Shown here one piece after another: positions 21,325 through 32,994 of a DNA stretch of 64,000 bases (its first letter is position 1; every line of letters starts with the position of its first letter). The DNA comes from Phocoena phocoena (lineage: Eukaryota; Chordata; Mammalia; Artiodactyla; Phocoenidae). A program made the position numbers and the translations under genes. The stretch lies in NCBI RefSeq assembly GCF_963924675.1, contig NC_089236.1, forward strand, positions 49,322,500-49,386,499, in the 5' to 3' direction. The notes beneath the pieces were generated by a model, which saw only the letters and a program-made list of their open reading frames with translations, was not told the DNA's origin and ran no database searches.

Positions 21325-23810
21325 CTAACTAAAAGTATTATATGACAAAATTGTTGATACAAGAACAAAAGAAATTCACAAAACCATATTTATGCATGAT
21401 GCTGTAAAATATTTCAATATATTTACAGACGGAGCTTTGTTTCCAATTCCAGAATCACCTTTTCTCATGTAAAATTTCGTCTAGAAAAAAGCGTGAGTGA
21501 GCTAAAACAGAAATGTCTTGAGGAAATCACACTGTATTGCGAGTAGCTAAGAAAGAGATTACATGTTATTAAACTAACGAATCTGTCAATAAAGAGAAAA
21601 AGCAGAATTTTCTCCATTTGTTCAGCACAATCCTTTCTTCCCCTGCAACCCCACCTCATGGGCCCCAGCCCAAGATTCCACACTACGAGCTGCCTTAGAC
21701 TTCTACCCCTCTACCAAATACAAGATGTTTTTAGTGAGGATGAACATGCACATATTTTTGTACAAGATGAGTATCTAGTTTGCTATTTCTGGCAAACGAC
21801 AGAGAATGTCCAAGGTTGTCAGTACAACTTTTATCTCCTGTGATTTAACTGGACCTTTAGCAAGCACAAAAATATTGCAAAGGAAGGAAAGGATTTTTTT
21901 TTCCCCCATGGCTAAATAAAGCAAGCCAGGGAGGATTTTCTGAGGAGGGGGACACTGACAGACCTTCAGCCAAGAGTTAGGTGGGTAAAAAATTTTGAGA
22001 GGAACATTAGAAAATAAAAGAATTCTTATTTTTGCATTAAGTAAAGCAAAATAAGACAACTATAGGCAAAGGAAAGAAAAATATTTCAACCAAGGTAACA
22101 ATATAAAACTAAAACATAAGTAACAGTGACTGAGACAAGAAGTTTAACTTTACGTGTGTGACAATACTGTAATGGTTTGGACAATGTACACCAAAGTATA
22201 CTGTGGACTCCTGTATATGCTGGCATTAAAAGGGTGTGGCTCACAGAACAGGTCTCATTTCTAAATCAATTATTAGCTGTTTATAAAAAGTAATGATTTA
22301 GACAGTCCAACTGATTTCATTTCAACAAACATTTCTTGAATACATTTGTCATGTCCATAACTCAGCAAGTGCTCTAGAACAGAGACACGTAAATCCAAGT
22401 CCAAGATGTGTTTTAAGTAACTCAGATCATCATTTATTTTCATAAGTTTGTGCAGTTCATGATGAAATACGTATGAGGTTTGACCTTATTAACTTGATGT
22501 TTTGTAGCTCAAAAATAGCTGAATAATGGTAATTTCATATGGTTCAGCCTGATATGATACCTATCAGTGAAAACTAACAAAATAGCTGTGAAATAGAAGT
22601 CTAGGCAAAATGTCTCTTTCTGACATATAGAAAGTACAAAAATTAAAATTCAAACAAAAGAAATCATTCACTTTTGACTTTGGAAAGCAGGACAGCTTCT
22701 CGGAGCAGATGGCATATGAACTAGGCAATCAGGTTTTGAAAGTTGGAATAGTTAGAAGAGGGAATAGAGCGGGGAGGGAAGTAGCAGATGGGAATTTTAA
22801 GCTGAGGAAAAGCAAGAACATAAACACAGGATCATAAAGTGTAACAGAATAATTCAAATGACAGAATCATGTATTTTAATGTCACAGAACATGTACAGAA
22901 GGTTCACTATTAAAAAATAATTTATATTCAATTCACTTGATGAATTTGACGTTATGTCTCAAAATCCAATTAAAATCTGGGATTCTGAAACAAATTAAAG
23001 GTTTTCTGATAAACCATAAAAGGAAATTGAAATAAGGGCGTCAAGTCAGTCACTCCCTATAAAAGGGCTGCAAACATTCTCAAGTTCATAGAAGTCTCAA
23101 TACAATACAGTACACTAAAAGCTCCTTGCTCTGCCTCAGAGGCAGCAAAACAATGCATTAGATGATACTGTTTTCTGTTCAGTGATGGGCAACAGATTTC
23201 CCCTTGACTATTGTCCTTATGGGTACCTCTGCTTCTGCTTCAAACATCAGGGTTTTAGAGAGGCCCCATTGGATTTAAAGGCCAAGTTCTTCCCTCCACT
23301 CCACTCACAAATAACTGCAAGTAACCATTATAAACTTGCCATGGTACCGGCAAAATTTAATAATCACGAGAACTTACTGAGTGCTTTGTGGGAGCGCTGG
23401 CTTTTGCATGGTTATGAGGGTGGTAATGAAATCTAATCTACTGCTCCATTACACATATTATTCTTAGCCACAATAACAGTGTTCCATTTAAGCTTTAGGA
23501 CTGTATTTAAATAGATGGTCTAGGAAACAATAAGGCCTAAAAGAATACTGTAGGTGTATTCCAAATTTAGAGTGAGTAGGAAACATCAGGGGAATTTTAT
23601 CGGCTCCATCAAGCAATCAAACACTCGGAGCCAGCAACATAAAGAGGCCAAGAAAACAGGGGACGGGAACTCTCCTTATCAGAGAGTCTGTGAGCGAATA
23701 AAAATATTAATCAAGAGACACATAAAAAGACTTTTAATTATAGTTTGGCAGGAAGCTTTTTTTTTTTTAAGAGGAACATTTAATGCTATGCTAGTTATAC
23801 TTCATAAACA
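21325..23810. other. unique non-coding sequence
   Basis: Mostly unrecognised AT-rich DNA. 22320-22400 (TTCAACAAACATTTCTTGAA, GCAAGTGCTCTAGAACAGAG) weakly resembles the reverse L2 3' end. A T12 run is at about 23757-23768. No coding signal recognised. Confidence 0.45.
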
Positions 23811-23814
23811 CTGG

Positions 23815-23899
23815 ACCCAAGGGGTATACTATATATCATGACTAGTTAGAGAAGCAAGACCCAAGGGATACATACCTATCATGAGTAGTTAAGGGACAA
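23815..23899 (+). repeat. 44-bp imperfect tandem duplication
   Basis: ACCCAAGGGGTATACTATAT...ATCATGACTAGTTAG at 23815 recurs as ACCCAAGGGATACATACCTA...TCATGAGTAGTTAAG at 23859. The copies differ at several positions, so the duplication is not recent. Confidence 0.75.
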
Positions 23900-24359
23900 A
23901 AGGAAGAATGGAGTTAGGGGACCAAGTAAAGGAGGAATGAGACGCACACAGAGAAAGACACAAAACACCAAAGAAGTAGAGATGTGAGAGAAAAGCAACC
24001 TATAATCAAACCCACATGAACACAGAATAGCATTCTAATCTCTCCAAACATTTTTACTGACGACTAAGAGATGTCTGTCTTACTATCATGAACATGTGCA
24101 AAAATGGAGATGCCTCATCATCTGCCCCAAGGGGCATGAGGAACTATGCTAAGGAATAAATGTAAAAACCACAGTGCAGAGGTTCTTTCCCAACTAAAGC
24201 CCGTGACGACGTTAGAGGCTCCAGCAAGAAGGATGGAACTTGGACTTTTGGAAAAATGAGATATCCCTGTTATTAAACCTGCTGGAAAATATCAAAATGT
24301 TGTAAATTAATGGTCGCGCGTACGCTTGAGCCTGATACCATACTTGTTGAACAGAAGTT

Positions 24360-24960
24360 CTAGGCGGTGACCTTAATTTGCGAAATATAACCACACATTT
24401 CAACAACTGTATCTTCACTTGGACTTTTAGGTTTAGAGAATGAGACCGCAATTGTTTCCATAAAAATATTCTTCCACAGCTTTACGTCAATTTTGGATTG
24501 TTTCTTCTCATCTGATAGCTGGGCTTGGTTGTGGTTTCTAACGTAGAAAGGGTAGGAGATGAATGATAACGCGTTTCCAGAATTCAATGTAAACTCGAAC
24601 TTGGCAGCGAGAAGGCCCACCAGGGCACATGACTCGACTGTCTGCATGTTCTCTGGAAACTGGTTCCCCTTCCCACGTTGCTATGTGTGGGGACTCTAAC
24701 ACCTGAGTCCTGGGCGGTCCTGAAAGCATTCAGGCAGCCAGCTTCCCGGATGCTGAAATGGCCCCGGACCCCATCACTGCTTTTGAGGCCGAGTGAGTAG
24801 GCGGTGGTAGAAAAGGCCCGAAGAAGGGCTGGCGCTGCGTAAAGACGTGAAGCAGCAGGTGTGGTGGGGGCATTGGCCGCTACCACCAGGCCTGACTTAT
24901 CACAAGGCCTGACTGCCTCTGCACCGCGGATGAACGTCAATGAAGCTTCCACGGAAAAAC
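24360..24960 (-). pseudogene. candidate processed pseudogene or gene relic, identity unknown
   Basis: This is the most CpG-rich stretch of the window. On the minus strand a frame starting at 24952 has an N-terminus rich in Ala/Arg/Ser (AAPALLRAFSTTAYSLGLKS) of the kind seen in mitochondrial targeting sequences. It loses register, and an overlapping frame (24647-24360) continues with ALVGLLAAKFEFTLN...KLWKNIFMETIAVSFSKPKS and ends in a stop at 24360-24362. Two frames in the same direction, offset within a short distance, suggest one former coding sequence broken by frameshifts. I do not recognise the protein. No poly-A tail or target-site duplication was identified with certainty, so it could also be a chance CpG-rich block or an unrecognised exon. 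Confidence 0.3.
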
Positions 24961-25274
24961 CATATTCACAGAGAGGAGAGCGGGAGTCAGCGAACTTCTC
25001 CTGTCAAGAGCCAGAGAGTAAATATCATTGGCTGTGTGAGCCAAAGGGTCCACAGCAGCCACGGACAATGCTTAAACAAACGGGGTGGCCGTGCAGCAAT
25101 AACGCTCTTTGTAAAAACGGGCCGTGGGTCCGGCATTGACTTCATGACTCTCCAAAGTTATTTTTCTGGTAACACTCTCACAGCCTTGCTTGGGGGACGA
25201 TGAGTCCTAGCAGCTATTATGTCATTTGGGTGCAATGCTAACAGTAACGAGCATGGCTGTGCCTGCCCTGCCCA

Positions 25275-25370
25275 GAATTTCTTAAGCACTTGCTGTGGAC
25301 CAGACACTGAGTTCACTGGATCCGCGCACCTCCTTGAGGTAACTACATCATCCCTATTTCCACGTACACA
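25275..25370 (+). mobile_element. MIR fragment
   Basis: TTCTTAAGCACTTGCTGTGG, ACCAGACACTGAGTTCACTG and GAGGTAACTACATCATCCCT follow the first half of MIR (TTATTGAGCGCTTACTATG, CCAGGCACTGTGCTAAG, GAGGTAGGTACTATTATCCC). Confidence 0.5.
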
Positions 25371-25484
25371 TATGGCAGCAGCCTTAAAGGCTGCAGCGAC
25401 TAAATCCAAGATCTCCGTGACTCTGATCCGTTGCTGCCATATACTAGCCAGCCAGCTTCTAACTTCAGAGCTCACCACAATCAA

Positions 25485-25640
25485 CGGGGAGCTCGTAAAA
25501 ATGCCCATTCCTGGGCCTCACATCCAAAAGGTTCTGATTTAGTCATGTGGGGTTAGGCCCAGGACTCTGCATTTGAACACATACTTCTCGTTAAGTCTGG
25601 TGCAAACTGTCAGTGGAACCAACCCTGAGAAACACTGCAA
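25485..25640 (+). mobile_element. MER5A-type hAT relic
   Basis: GGGGAGCTCGTAAAAATGCC, CATTCCTGGGCCTCACATCC, GTTCTGATTTAGTCATGTGG, TAGGCCCAGGACTCTGCATT and CCTGAGAAACACTGCAAT follow MER5A nearly end to end. Confidence 0.82.
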
Positions 25641-25916
25641 TCCCATGCATTTTCCAAGCAAAAAGCCAAGCATCTGTACTGGAATAGGGATTGTCAGTGC
25701 CTGCTAAAACCATACTTGGAAGTGGATGATTAGCCTCAACGAGGAAAAGCTGCAGTAGATTGATTTCAGGCTAAATTTTCATTTCAGCCTGCTTTCTCTT
25801 TTTTTATGAATTAAAATTATGAAAACTATACTGAGCTTTTAATATTTTATAGAAATGTAAAAGTGCTTTAAATTTTAAAAACCAGTTTTTGTTTAACAAA
25901 AAATAAGCTAAACAAA

Positions 25917-26333
25917 TCACTGATATTTTAAGCACAGCGAGAGGTTGATGATCACCTGCCAGCAGGTAATCTTTTGTTTTAAAGACGTAAACCCATTATA
26001 CCTCTCTCCTGTATCTTCCAAAACATACACTATCTGGAACATTCTACTTATGTGCCCCTGAGGATGCTGGAGAAGAACGATGACGTTTTTGGCAACGACT
26101 GCACTTGGAGTTAATTCTGACAACACAACTTGTTGAGCAAGTAACGGAAAGCCTGGCCCAACATGCAAGTTCAGATCCAAAGCAGCAGCTCCATGAATTC
26201 TGCCATCAGTAGCACAAGGCACAGAAGCTTGGCCACCAGCAAGAGCACGTGATGTGAATGTTGACACAGGTCCTCTGTCAGAAGTTATGTAGGTCAGAGA
26301 CAAGACAGCAGAATGGCTTCAAAAAAAAAAAAA
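25917..26333. other. unassigned block with a 128-residue antisense frame and an A14 run
   Basis: The minus strand is open from 26303 to 25917, with segments such as PSAVVAKNVIVLLQHPQGH and FQIVYVLEDTGERYNGF. I recognise no family. A run of 14 A sits just past it at about 26320-26333 on the plus strand. This points to a retrotransposed plus-strand sequence, opposite to the open frame, so the two signals do not agree. Treat it as unexplained. Confidence 0.25.
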
Positions 26334-26487
26334 ATCTTGGCAGGATTTTCTCACCTCTGAAAGCAGCTGATGTCCCTGGGCCCTAAGAAGAGAGCCTCAG
26401 GTTCCCCGTAAAGAGTCTAGAATCTTCTGCATAAGCAATCTCACAATAGCAGAATCGGGGGGAGCCACACAATATGGAGCGGGGGCT

Positions 26488-26610
26488 CAACATTTATACA
26501 ACACATATCTGGGGGATCCAAGTATGAGCCAAGATACATGCTGAGTGCTAGGGCTAAAACACTGATTAAAATGTATTCCCTGTTCTCAGGAAGCTTAAAA
26601 TCTGAGAGAA
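26488..26610 (-). mobile_element. L2 3' end, reverse
   Basis: ACATTTATACAACACATATC, GAGTGCTAGGGCTAAAACAC, CCCTGTTCTCAGGAAGCTTA and AATCTGAGAGAAG match the reverse L2 3' end (TGCTGGGAATACAAAGATG, CCTGCCCTCAAGGAGCTCA). Confidence 0.55.
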
Positions 26611-26624
26611 GTCAGGTTCCTAGA

Positions 26625-26775
26625 CCCAGTTTGTACCAGCTTCTGGTCCTGTCATTCAAGTTCCTGAGCCTCAGGGGTTTTTTATTTGTAAATTAGAGAC
26701 AGAAAGTTCTTCCACTGTTAGCATTAAACGAGAATCTCTGTAAAGTGTAAGGTACTAACACATAATAAGTTGGCG
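26625..26775 (-). mobile_element. MIR fragment, reverse
   Basis: GGTCCTGTCATTCAAGTTCC, TGAGCCTCAGGGGTTTTTTA, AGCATTAAACGAGAATCTCT and TGTAAAGTGTAAGGTACTAA keep the order of the reverse MIR consensus. Confidence 0.6.
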
Positions 26776-26860
26776 TTCCTCAGTGCACTGCACAGAGGAA
26801 GCCAGACCTGGGCTATCAAGGAAGCCCCACCAAATACACAAAGAGTTAATGAGCAGAAAA

Positions 26861-26880
26861 GGATGCACCCAGGTGCATCC
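26861..26880. repeat. perfect 9-bp inverted repeat
   Basis: GGATGCACC (26861-26869), spacer CA, then GGTGCATCC (26872-26880). Confidence 0.9.
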
Positions 26881-26884
26881 TCAA

Positions 26885-28160
26885 GCAGGAGAGCACTCAT
26901 GAGGGCATGATCCAGGGTGGTTTTACCAACATGCTCTTATTCTTAGCAACTTCACAGGGATGAGTGATTGGAGGAGGGGGTGTTACAGACTGCGGACAAA
27001 GTATGCTCCGGCTCTCTCTCTCTCAACATCAGGGGACCCTAAGAAACAGGAATCTGCTAAAAACTCCATGAAAGATGGTGAGATCAGGCCCAAAGGCCAA
27101 GCAACTCTTACTACCTAGTAAATCATCTGCTCAGAAATTCCACTAAGGATAAATACCATCCTTCAGAGGAATTTAATCTACCACAGAAACTACTGCACTG
27201 GTGACATTGTTGGCTGCGGCTTTCTTTCTGCTCTAGCACACCAAGGACAAAAAGAAAAAGGCGAAGGCCATTCAGAAATCAGAGATGGTCGTTAGATGGT
27301 ACTTTTATGCAGATAATTTGGTTTATAAAAAAGAGCATATGGCTGGGATTCTGAACATCTAGGTTACTATCTTTCTAATGTCACTTCATAGATCTGCGGC
27401 CTTAAGATCTCTAAATGACCGAATTTATTTGTCTGACAAGTTTAGATTACAATATTAACTCTACCATTTTTACAAGGTTTTGATGATGGCCAGATAGGAT
27501 GACAAATGTGAAAGCATTTTAAAGTGTTAAAATCACTCACAAGGAATTATGATTAAAGAAACAAACTTGCACGCATATGGGGATGTTTGAAGACAATAAG
27601 CTTTCATTTTTTGGATTATATTATAAACAACTGTATTGTGTTCCAAGCTCCTAAGAAATAGGAAACCTGTGCAATAAATTATTCTGCTACCTGCAGTGGA
27701 ACTGTGCAATTATCATTTGTAAAATTCTCGTGTTCTAATCATCAAAAAAAAGCAATAAAACCCTAAATACAAATCCAAGCTTAATCTCCATAAAATTAAC
27801 TTTATCTTATTCATAATATAATATATTCATTGCTTTTCAGGTAAATGATGGGGTAAATGAGTCCTATAAACACACACACAAAGAATCAAAAAACACTTCC
27901 ACCAAACAAAAAAACAAATAAATAAACTGTGGAGAGAAAACACACTAGGTTCATGAATACAATAAATTCTGTCATTCCACTGCAAAAATAGGTGCTACTG
28001 TGCTCCCTTTCCAATCCTAAAAAAAAAAAACCTTCAAAATACGATAATAAAGACTAATTCATATGCCATTTTATTTAATGTGTGCACTTAAATAAGCCCA
28101 TAAAGAAGTATTAGTCATCAATGACATGTTAAAAATTCCAGCTAATCTAAAATAGGCATT
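26885..28160. other. unique non-coding sequence
   Basis: No repeat family or exon recognised. Confidence 0.5.
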
Positions 28161-28164
28161 TAAA

Positions 28165-28514
28165 AATGAATTATTTCCAACAAAGACATCACAAGAAAGC
28201 TCTAGGCTGGTATGTTTTATGCATATGAATACAAAATCATCAACAACGTACAAGCAAACAAAATCCAGCAACGTATAAAAAGAATTACATATCATGACAA
28301 GTCGGATTTACCTCAGGTATGCAAGGTTGGTTTGATATATGAAAATCAATTAATGTAATAACACCATATCAAAATACTAAAAAAACCCACAAAACACATG
28401 ATCATATCACTAAACACAGTAAAAGCATCTGACAAAATCCAATCCCCTTTCATGATAAAAACTCAACAAACTAGGAATAAAAGAGAACTTCTTCACATGC
28501 TAAAAGGCAGCTAC

Positions 28515-28562
<48 letters not shown>

Positions 28563-28885
28563 TTACATCATACTTAATGGCAAAAGACTAGACGCTTTTC
28601 CCGGAATCAGGAAGAAGACAAGAAAGTCTGCTCTTGCTACTTCTTTTAAACACTGTACTGCAAGTTCTAGCCAGAGTAATTAGGTAAGAAAAAGAAATGA
28701 AAGCCATTCAGATTGGAAAGAAAGCAGTAAAACTAACTCTATTCACAGATGACATGACCCTGTATATAAAAATTCCTAAAGAATTCATTTTAAAAATTAG
28801 AATAAATGAGCTCAACAAGGTTGCAGGATACAAAAATCTACTGTGTTTCTATATACTTGCATGAACAATCCTAAAATGAATTTTA
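28165..28885 (+). mobile_element. LINE-1 ORF2 reverse-transcriptase relic
   Basis: AACAAAGACATCACAAGAAA, AAAATCCAGCAACGTATAAA, GGTATGCAAGGTTGGTTTGA, CAAAATCCAATCCCCTTTCA, AGTTCTAGCCAGAGTAATTA, CTATTCACAGATGACATGAC (the Phe-x-Asp-Asp catalytic motif region, here FTDDM) and AATGAGCTCAACAAGGTTGC follow L1 ORF2 in order. Stops and a (CA)n expansion at 28518-28560 disrupt it. Confidence 0.9.
28518..28560 (+). repeat. (CA)21 microsatellite inside L1 ORF2
   Basis: Uninterrupted CA units placed where ORF2 normally has a short segment after the AGGGCATCTA region. Confidence 0.97.
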
Positions 28886-28894
28886 AAAAACACG

Positions 28895-29115
28895 CCTACT
28901 GGTAGTTAATAACACTGTACTGCACATTTGAAAGTCGCTAAGAGAGTAAACCTTCAAAGTTCTCATCACGAGGGAAAAAACATTTTGTAACTATGTGTGG
29001 TGATGGATGTTTAGACTTACTATGGTGATCATTTTACAATACATACGAATATCAAAATCACTGTGCTGTAAATCTAAAACTAATATAGTGTTATGTCAAT
29101 TACACCTCAATTAAA
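28895..29115 (+). mobile_element. LINE-1 3' UTR piece set within L1 ORF2
   Basis: GTTAATAACACTGTACTGCA, TCGCTAAGAGAGTAAACCTT, CTATGTGTGGTGATGGATGT, TGTGCTGTAAATCTAAAACT and CAATTACACCTCAATTAAAA are an L1MA-type 3' UTR. The ORF2 sequence on the left (to 28885) continues on the right at 29117, so this is a second L1 inserted into the first. Confidence 0.8.
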
Positions 29116-29116
29116 A

Positions 29117-29395
29117 AAGAAAACAATTCTATTTACGATTGCATAAAAAATAATAGAATAAGAATAAATTTAACAAAAGAAGTACAAAACCTACACTCTG
29201 AAAACTAGAAAATACTATTAAAAAAGAAAACAATTAATTAAGAAAACAATTCTATTTACGATTGCATAAAAAATAATAGAATACTTAAGAATAAATTTAA
29301 CAAAAGAAGTACAAAACCTACACTCTGAAAACTAGAAAATACTATTGAAAGAAATTAAAGACTATCTGAATGAATGAAAAAAAACATCCCACAGT
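29117..29395 (+). mobile_element. LINE-1 ORF2, continuation after the nested UTR
   Basis: ACAATTCTATTTACGATTGC, CTACACTCTGAAAACTAGAA and GAAAGAAATTAAAGACTATC are the ORF2 segment that follows the RT motif region interrupted at 28885. A tandem duplication repeats part of it. Confidence 0.85.
29119..29346 (+). repeat. about 123-bp near-identical tandem duplication
   Basis: 29119-29219 and 29242-29346 are identical except that the first copy lacks four bases (CTTA). The near identity, against heavily diverged L1 flanks, shows that the duplication is much younger than the L1. Confidence 0.9.
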
Positions 29396-29579
29396 CACGG
29401 CAAATTACAGCATCTTCATCACAAGTGGCATCTGAGAAAGAAGCTTCCTCACCTAAGAGACCTGCCAGGAGCCAACTTCTTCTCATCCTACAAGTGAAAA
29501 ACCAGATACCTTCCTTCTCACTCCTGCACACTTGAGGAAGAGCCAGAATGACGTTAAAGCTGACACAGAAAGACAGAAA

Positions 29580-29755
29580 GAAACTGGATACATCCTTGAT
29601 GATACTATTGAGACATTAAACCAAACTAATCCTGAAGACCTATCTGCCTCTGGACTTTCTATGATCAGACCAAAGACTCCTTTATTATCAAAGCCAGTTT
29701 GAGTTCATTTTCTTTACTCCTAATCAAACACATCTTAATTGACTAAATCACAGAG
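29580..29755 (+). mobile_element. possible LTR-type tail
   Basis: GATGATACTATTGAGACATT, AAACCAAACTAATCCTGAAG, CTGCCTCTGGACTTTCTATG and AAAGCCAGTTTGAGTTCATT resemble the 3' part of a mammalian retroviral-type repeat (ending TTTAAGCCAGTTTGAGTTGG). The exact family is not certain. Confidence 0.4.
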
Positions 29756-29924
29756 TTAAGAAATGCTAGTGGATAGGTGGAGCAGAAATATAATCTTGGA
29801 GGCAAGTGCTGAAACAGCTATTTTTGAAGAAAGGCAAACTACGTTTCCCCCTAGTGTATTGAATCATGTCTCAAAGCTTCACTCAGAACTCTACTCTCCA
29901 AACTTTTTCCAGCTCAAAGATCTT

Positions 29925-30395
29925 ACCTGAGCTCCAGTACCTGAATTCTAACCACGTGAGCACAGGTCCACTCAAATGCCTACCATCAGCTCATACATAA
30001 TCTGACCATTACTGAGCTCAGAATCTAACTCCAGATCAGCTCTCCCACAATCTCCCCATGTGAATGGCATCTCCCAATCACCCAACGCTGAAACTTCAGA
30101 ATCCTTCTTTCCTCTCTCCCTCTCTTTCTCTTCGTTTGTATTCTCAGGAGTCAAAACACCCTTCACGAAATGCTCTTAATTCTACCTATTTCTTGCATTC
30201 CAAAACTCCCTTATTTCACTCTAGACCACAATTTTCACTTTCTACCTAGTCTCCTTGATTCTAGTTTCTCCTCATTAAACCCAATCCGCATGCTGCTCAG
30301 ATTAAGCTTTTCACGTTATTTTCACCATGTTGCTGCCTTCCTCGAAAAGTTCCCTCACTGACTGCAAAGTAGTGCTTCATAATCCACCACCACCC
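29925..30395 (+). mobile_element. L2 LINE, plus strand, reverse-transcriptase C-terminal region
   Basis: CTGAGCTCCAGTACCTGAAT, TGAATGGCATCTCCCAATCA (cognate of ...NGTTIHPVTQA), CTCTCTTTCTCTTCG and AAACCCAATCCGCATGCTGC (cognate of LNPIQHAAAR) appear in L2 order. TGCTTCATAATCC near the end may be the transition to the 3' region. All frames are broken. Confidence 0.65.
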
Positions 30396-30399
30396 CAAG

Positions 30400-31070
30400 T
30401 TAAGCATCTGCGAAAGATTAAACTAGATAGTGGTAGGAATGGTAATGGCTGTTTCATTTGCTCTGCTGAGGTACAAAAAAGTCACCATGGACGTCTTTAC
30501 AGGTGGCTAAATCATCTTTGAGGACAGACTGGGGGCAGTTAACCCAAAACTTGGGAAAGAAAGGTCACTCGTCTCCTACTTTTTCTTTAAGAAAACATTC
30601 AATTATTTTCTTCACTTCCCATGCTCCTGCCCTTCTGTTATCAAAAACAGGTCTTTCCTCTTCTTTCCACCACCTGTATGAAGAAATCAGACCCAGTGTC
30701 TTACAACTACTTCCCATTTTATTAATCAATATATTTTACATGGACACTTACACAAATCGAAGAAGTCTCCCACTTCCCATGGAAATTCCACTGTTCTTTT
30801 TTTAGTCATCTTTGCTGACACTAATGTCCAAAATAACATGACACAAGAATAAAGAAATTAAAATACAGAGGTCATAGATTTAGGCAAAGCTGGAGCTCCA
30901 TTTAATGAAAAAGAACTCTGTAAACTATAAATCACCATAATATAATCATTATCATTTGCTTACAAATAACTTTAAAGAATTAGACTACATTAATTTTCAA
31001 AGAATTCTTTTCAAAGTATCCCAGCTCTAAAGTTATAATTCTAAGGTTTTCGAAAACATATCATCATATG
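30400..31070. other. unique non-coding sequence
   Basis: Includes a plus-strand frame of 100 residues (30503-30805) without recognisable features. No repeat recognised. Confidence 0.45.
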
Positions 31071-31074
31071 CCGT

Positions 31075-31096
31075 ATATATGTATATATATATAAAT

Positions 31097-31124
<28 letters not shown>
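31075..31124 (+). repeat. (TA)n(CA)14 compound microsatellite
   Basis: TATATATGTATATATATATAAATA followed by uninterrupted ACAC to 31124. Confidence 0.95.
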
Positions 31125-31127
<3 letters not shown>

Positions 31128-31129
31128 TG

Positions 31130-32990
31130 TCAAGAAACGACTGTAAAATTATATACAGTGAGAGGGACTATTCGCCTCAGACCCATTTCTCTAGATAAGT
31201 AAAACAAAGAAAAATACAAACTAACATAAAAGGAGCATTACTTTGGTTCAAATAGCAATTCAGCATTTAAACCACTCTGTTTCAACGCTTAGGGAAGAAC
31301 TAGTTTTCCCAAATATTTCAAAGTATACTAGGTGTACTAGTAAAGAACAATTTCTTTAAAAAGCTAGGGGATAGTCCATATTTGTTACACAAACATGTAT
31401 TCAAAAATTTAAATCGGTATGTTTTATAGATTCTGATGTATATAATTTTATATATTTTAGACCCATCTCTTACACGTGTATACTAATAAATATCTGTCAT
31501 ATACACACAAATACATACACACACAGCAGAAAAAGTTTAAAATCCTGTTTATTCAAATTATTTATACTTTAATCCCTTGAGGGCTGGGAAAGTAAAGGAC
31601 ACTGGTTTTATTATTAATAACTCTAAAATATACGGATTTAGAAAACTACAGCTCCTGGCTTTAAAAAGCCAATGCACGTGCCTTTGTGGCGGGGAAGAAA
31701 TGATCCGAGCACAACTGGCTTCCCCAGCGCTCTGCACTTTCCCTTATAGATCACATGGGTCATCTCCTTCATCAGATGTGCACTTCTGAGGGGAAAGGAC
31801 TGGGCCAGGAGTCCCCAGAAGGAAGCACAGGGCTGGCACATAGGAGGGACTCAGTAAAAATGTTTTTCTCCCCACAGCCAGAAAGGCTTTTAGATCTATT
31901 GTTCTACTGATTTGGCTACATTTTTTAAGCATTTCTGAAGCTAACTGCTTTCAGCGTTAAATATCCCACGTAAATAATATATTCTACGATTATTCTACTC
32001 ACTGTGTACAGTATTATTTCCTTTCACTTGTTTTATACTTAAATATCTTTCAGATTTCAGAGGAAAACTCAGTTCTATTACAGATTTCTGAGATTTGATC
32101 AATTAAGTCAGCATTTTATAGGCTCTGATCATATACCCTCCAGCCTGAAAAGTTCACATTTTTCAAATCCCCAGGTAGAACAAAAATCAGTTCATTTCCC
32201 TTTTTTCAAATCCATATTTTTCTTGAGATGTGATTGAAAACCCCACGTGGGATTTCAGATTAGAAGTGTCAGGGGGTTATGACTGCATTCAGTGAAACTT
32301 CAATTATCTAGACTCCTCAAGGAATAAGTCCTCCGAGATGACTGAATTTTTGTTACAGTGAACATTTTCAGTGCCTCTATTTTTTATTGTAGCTTTTAAA
32401 AGACATGTTTATAAGCTGCGTTACATATTTCCAATTCCTTACAAAGAATGTACTGAAAACTTAAAACTATTCATAGTGACTTGGGGTTACCATTTTGAAC
32501 ATGAGTTACAGTGATGACCTCTGCCAATCCTCGTATCTGATTCCAGAATCGCACTGGGTGTGTTGGGTTGTCTTCAGCATGGTATCGTGATACCATCAAG
32601 GACACACAGTTCCCCCCCCCCCCGACACACACACCCACACCCACACACACCGGGTATCTCTCACACCTTCATGAAATCCTCTAATGAAGGTAGTGGCTTC
32701 CCCACCCAGATTCCTACCATCTTCCATCATGTCACGAGCTCGCTCTTTTGGTCTGAAGAGGCTCAACTTTTACACGCACATCCTGAGCAGTTCCTTTCAG
32801 TTATGTCAATTTGCTGACAAGTGCTCAGAGGCTGTTTCTGGAGGTTTTCTTCTTCCCCTTTTAATTATAAAACTCGAAAGGTTTTCATCTGAATTGGTGG
32901 TACAGAACGGTACCAAGTTCAAACAACTCCAAAAGTGTGCCTGCCATAAGACAGACTACAAGAGTTCATCATTCTAATTAAACGCTAAGC
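31130..32990. other. unique non-coding sequence with a C12 run
   Basis: No repeat family recognised. C12 at 32612-32623 is followed by imperfect CACACAC/CCACAC at 32625-32650. Confidence 0.45.
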
Positions 32991-32994
32991 TGCA

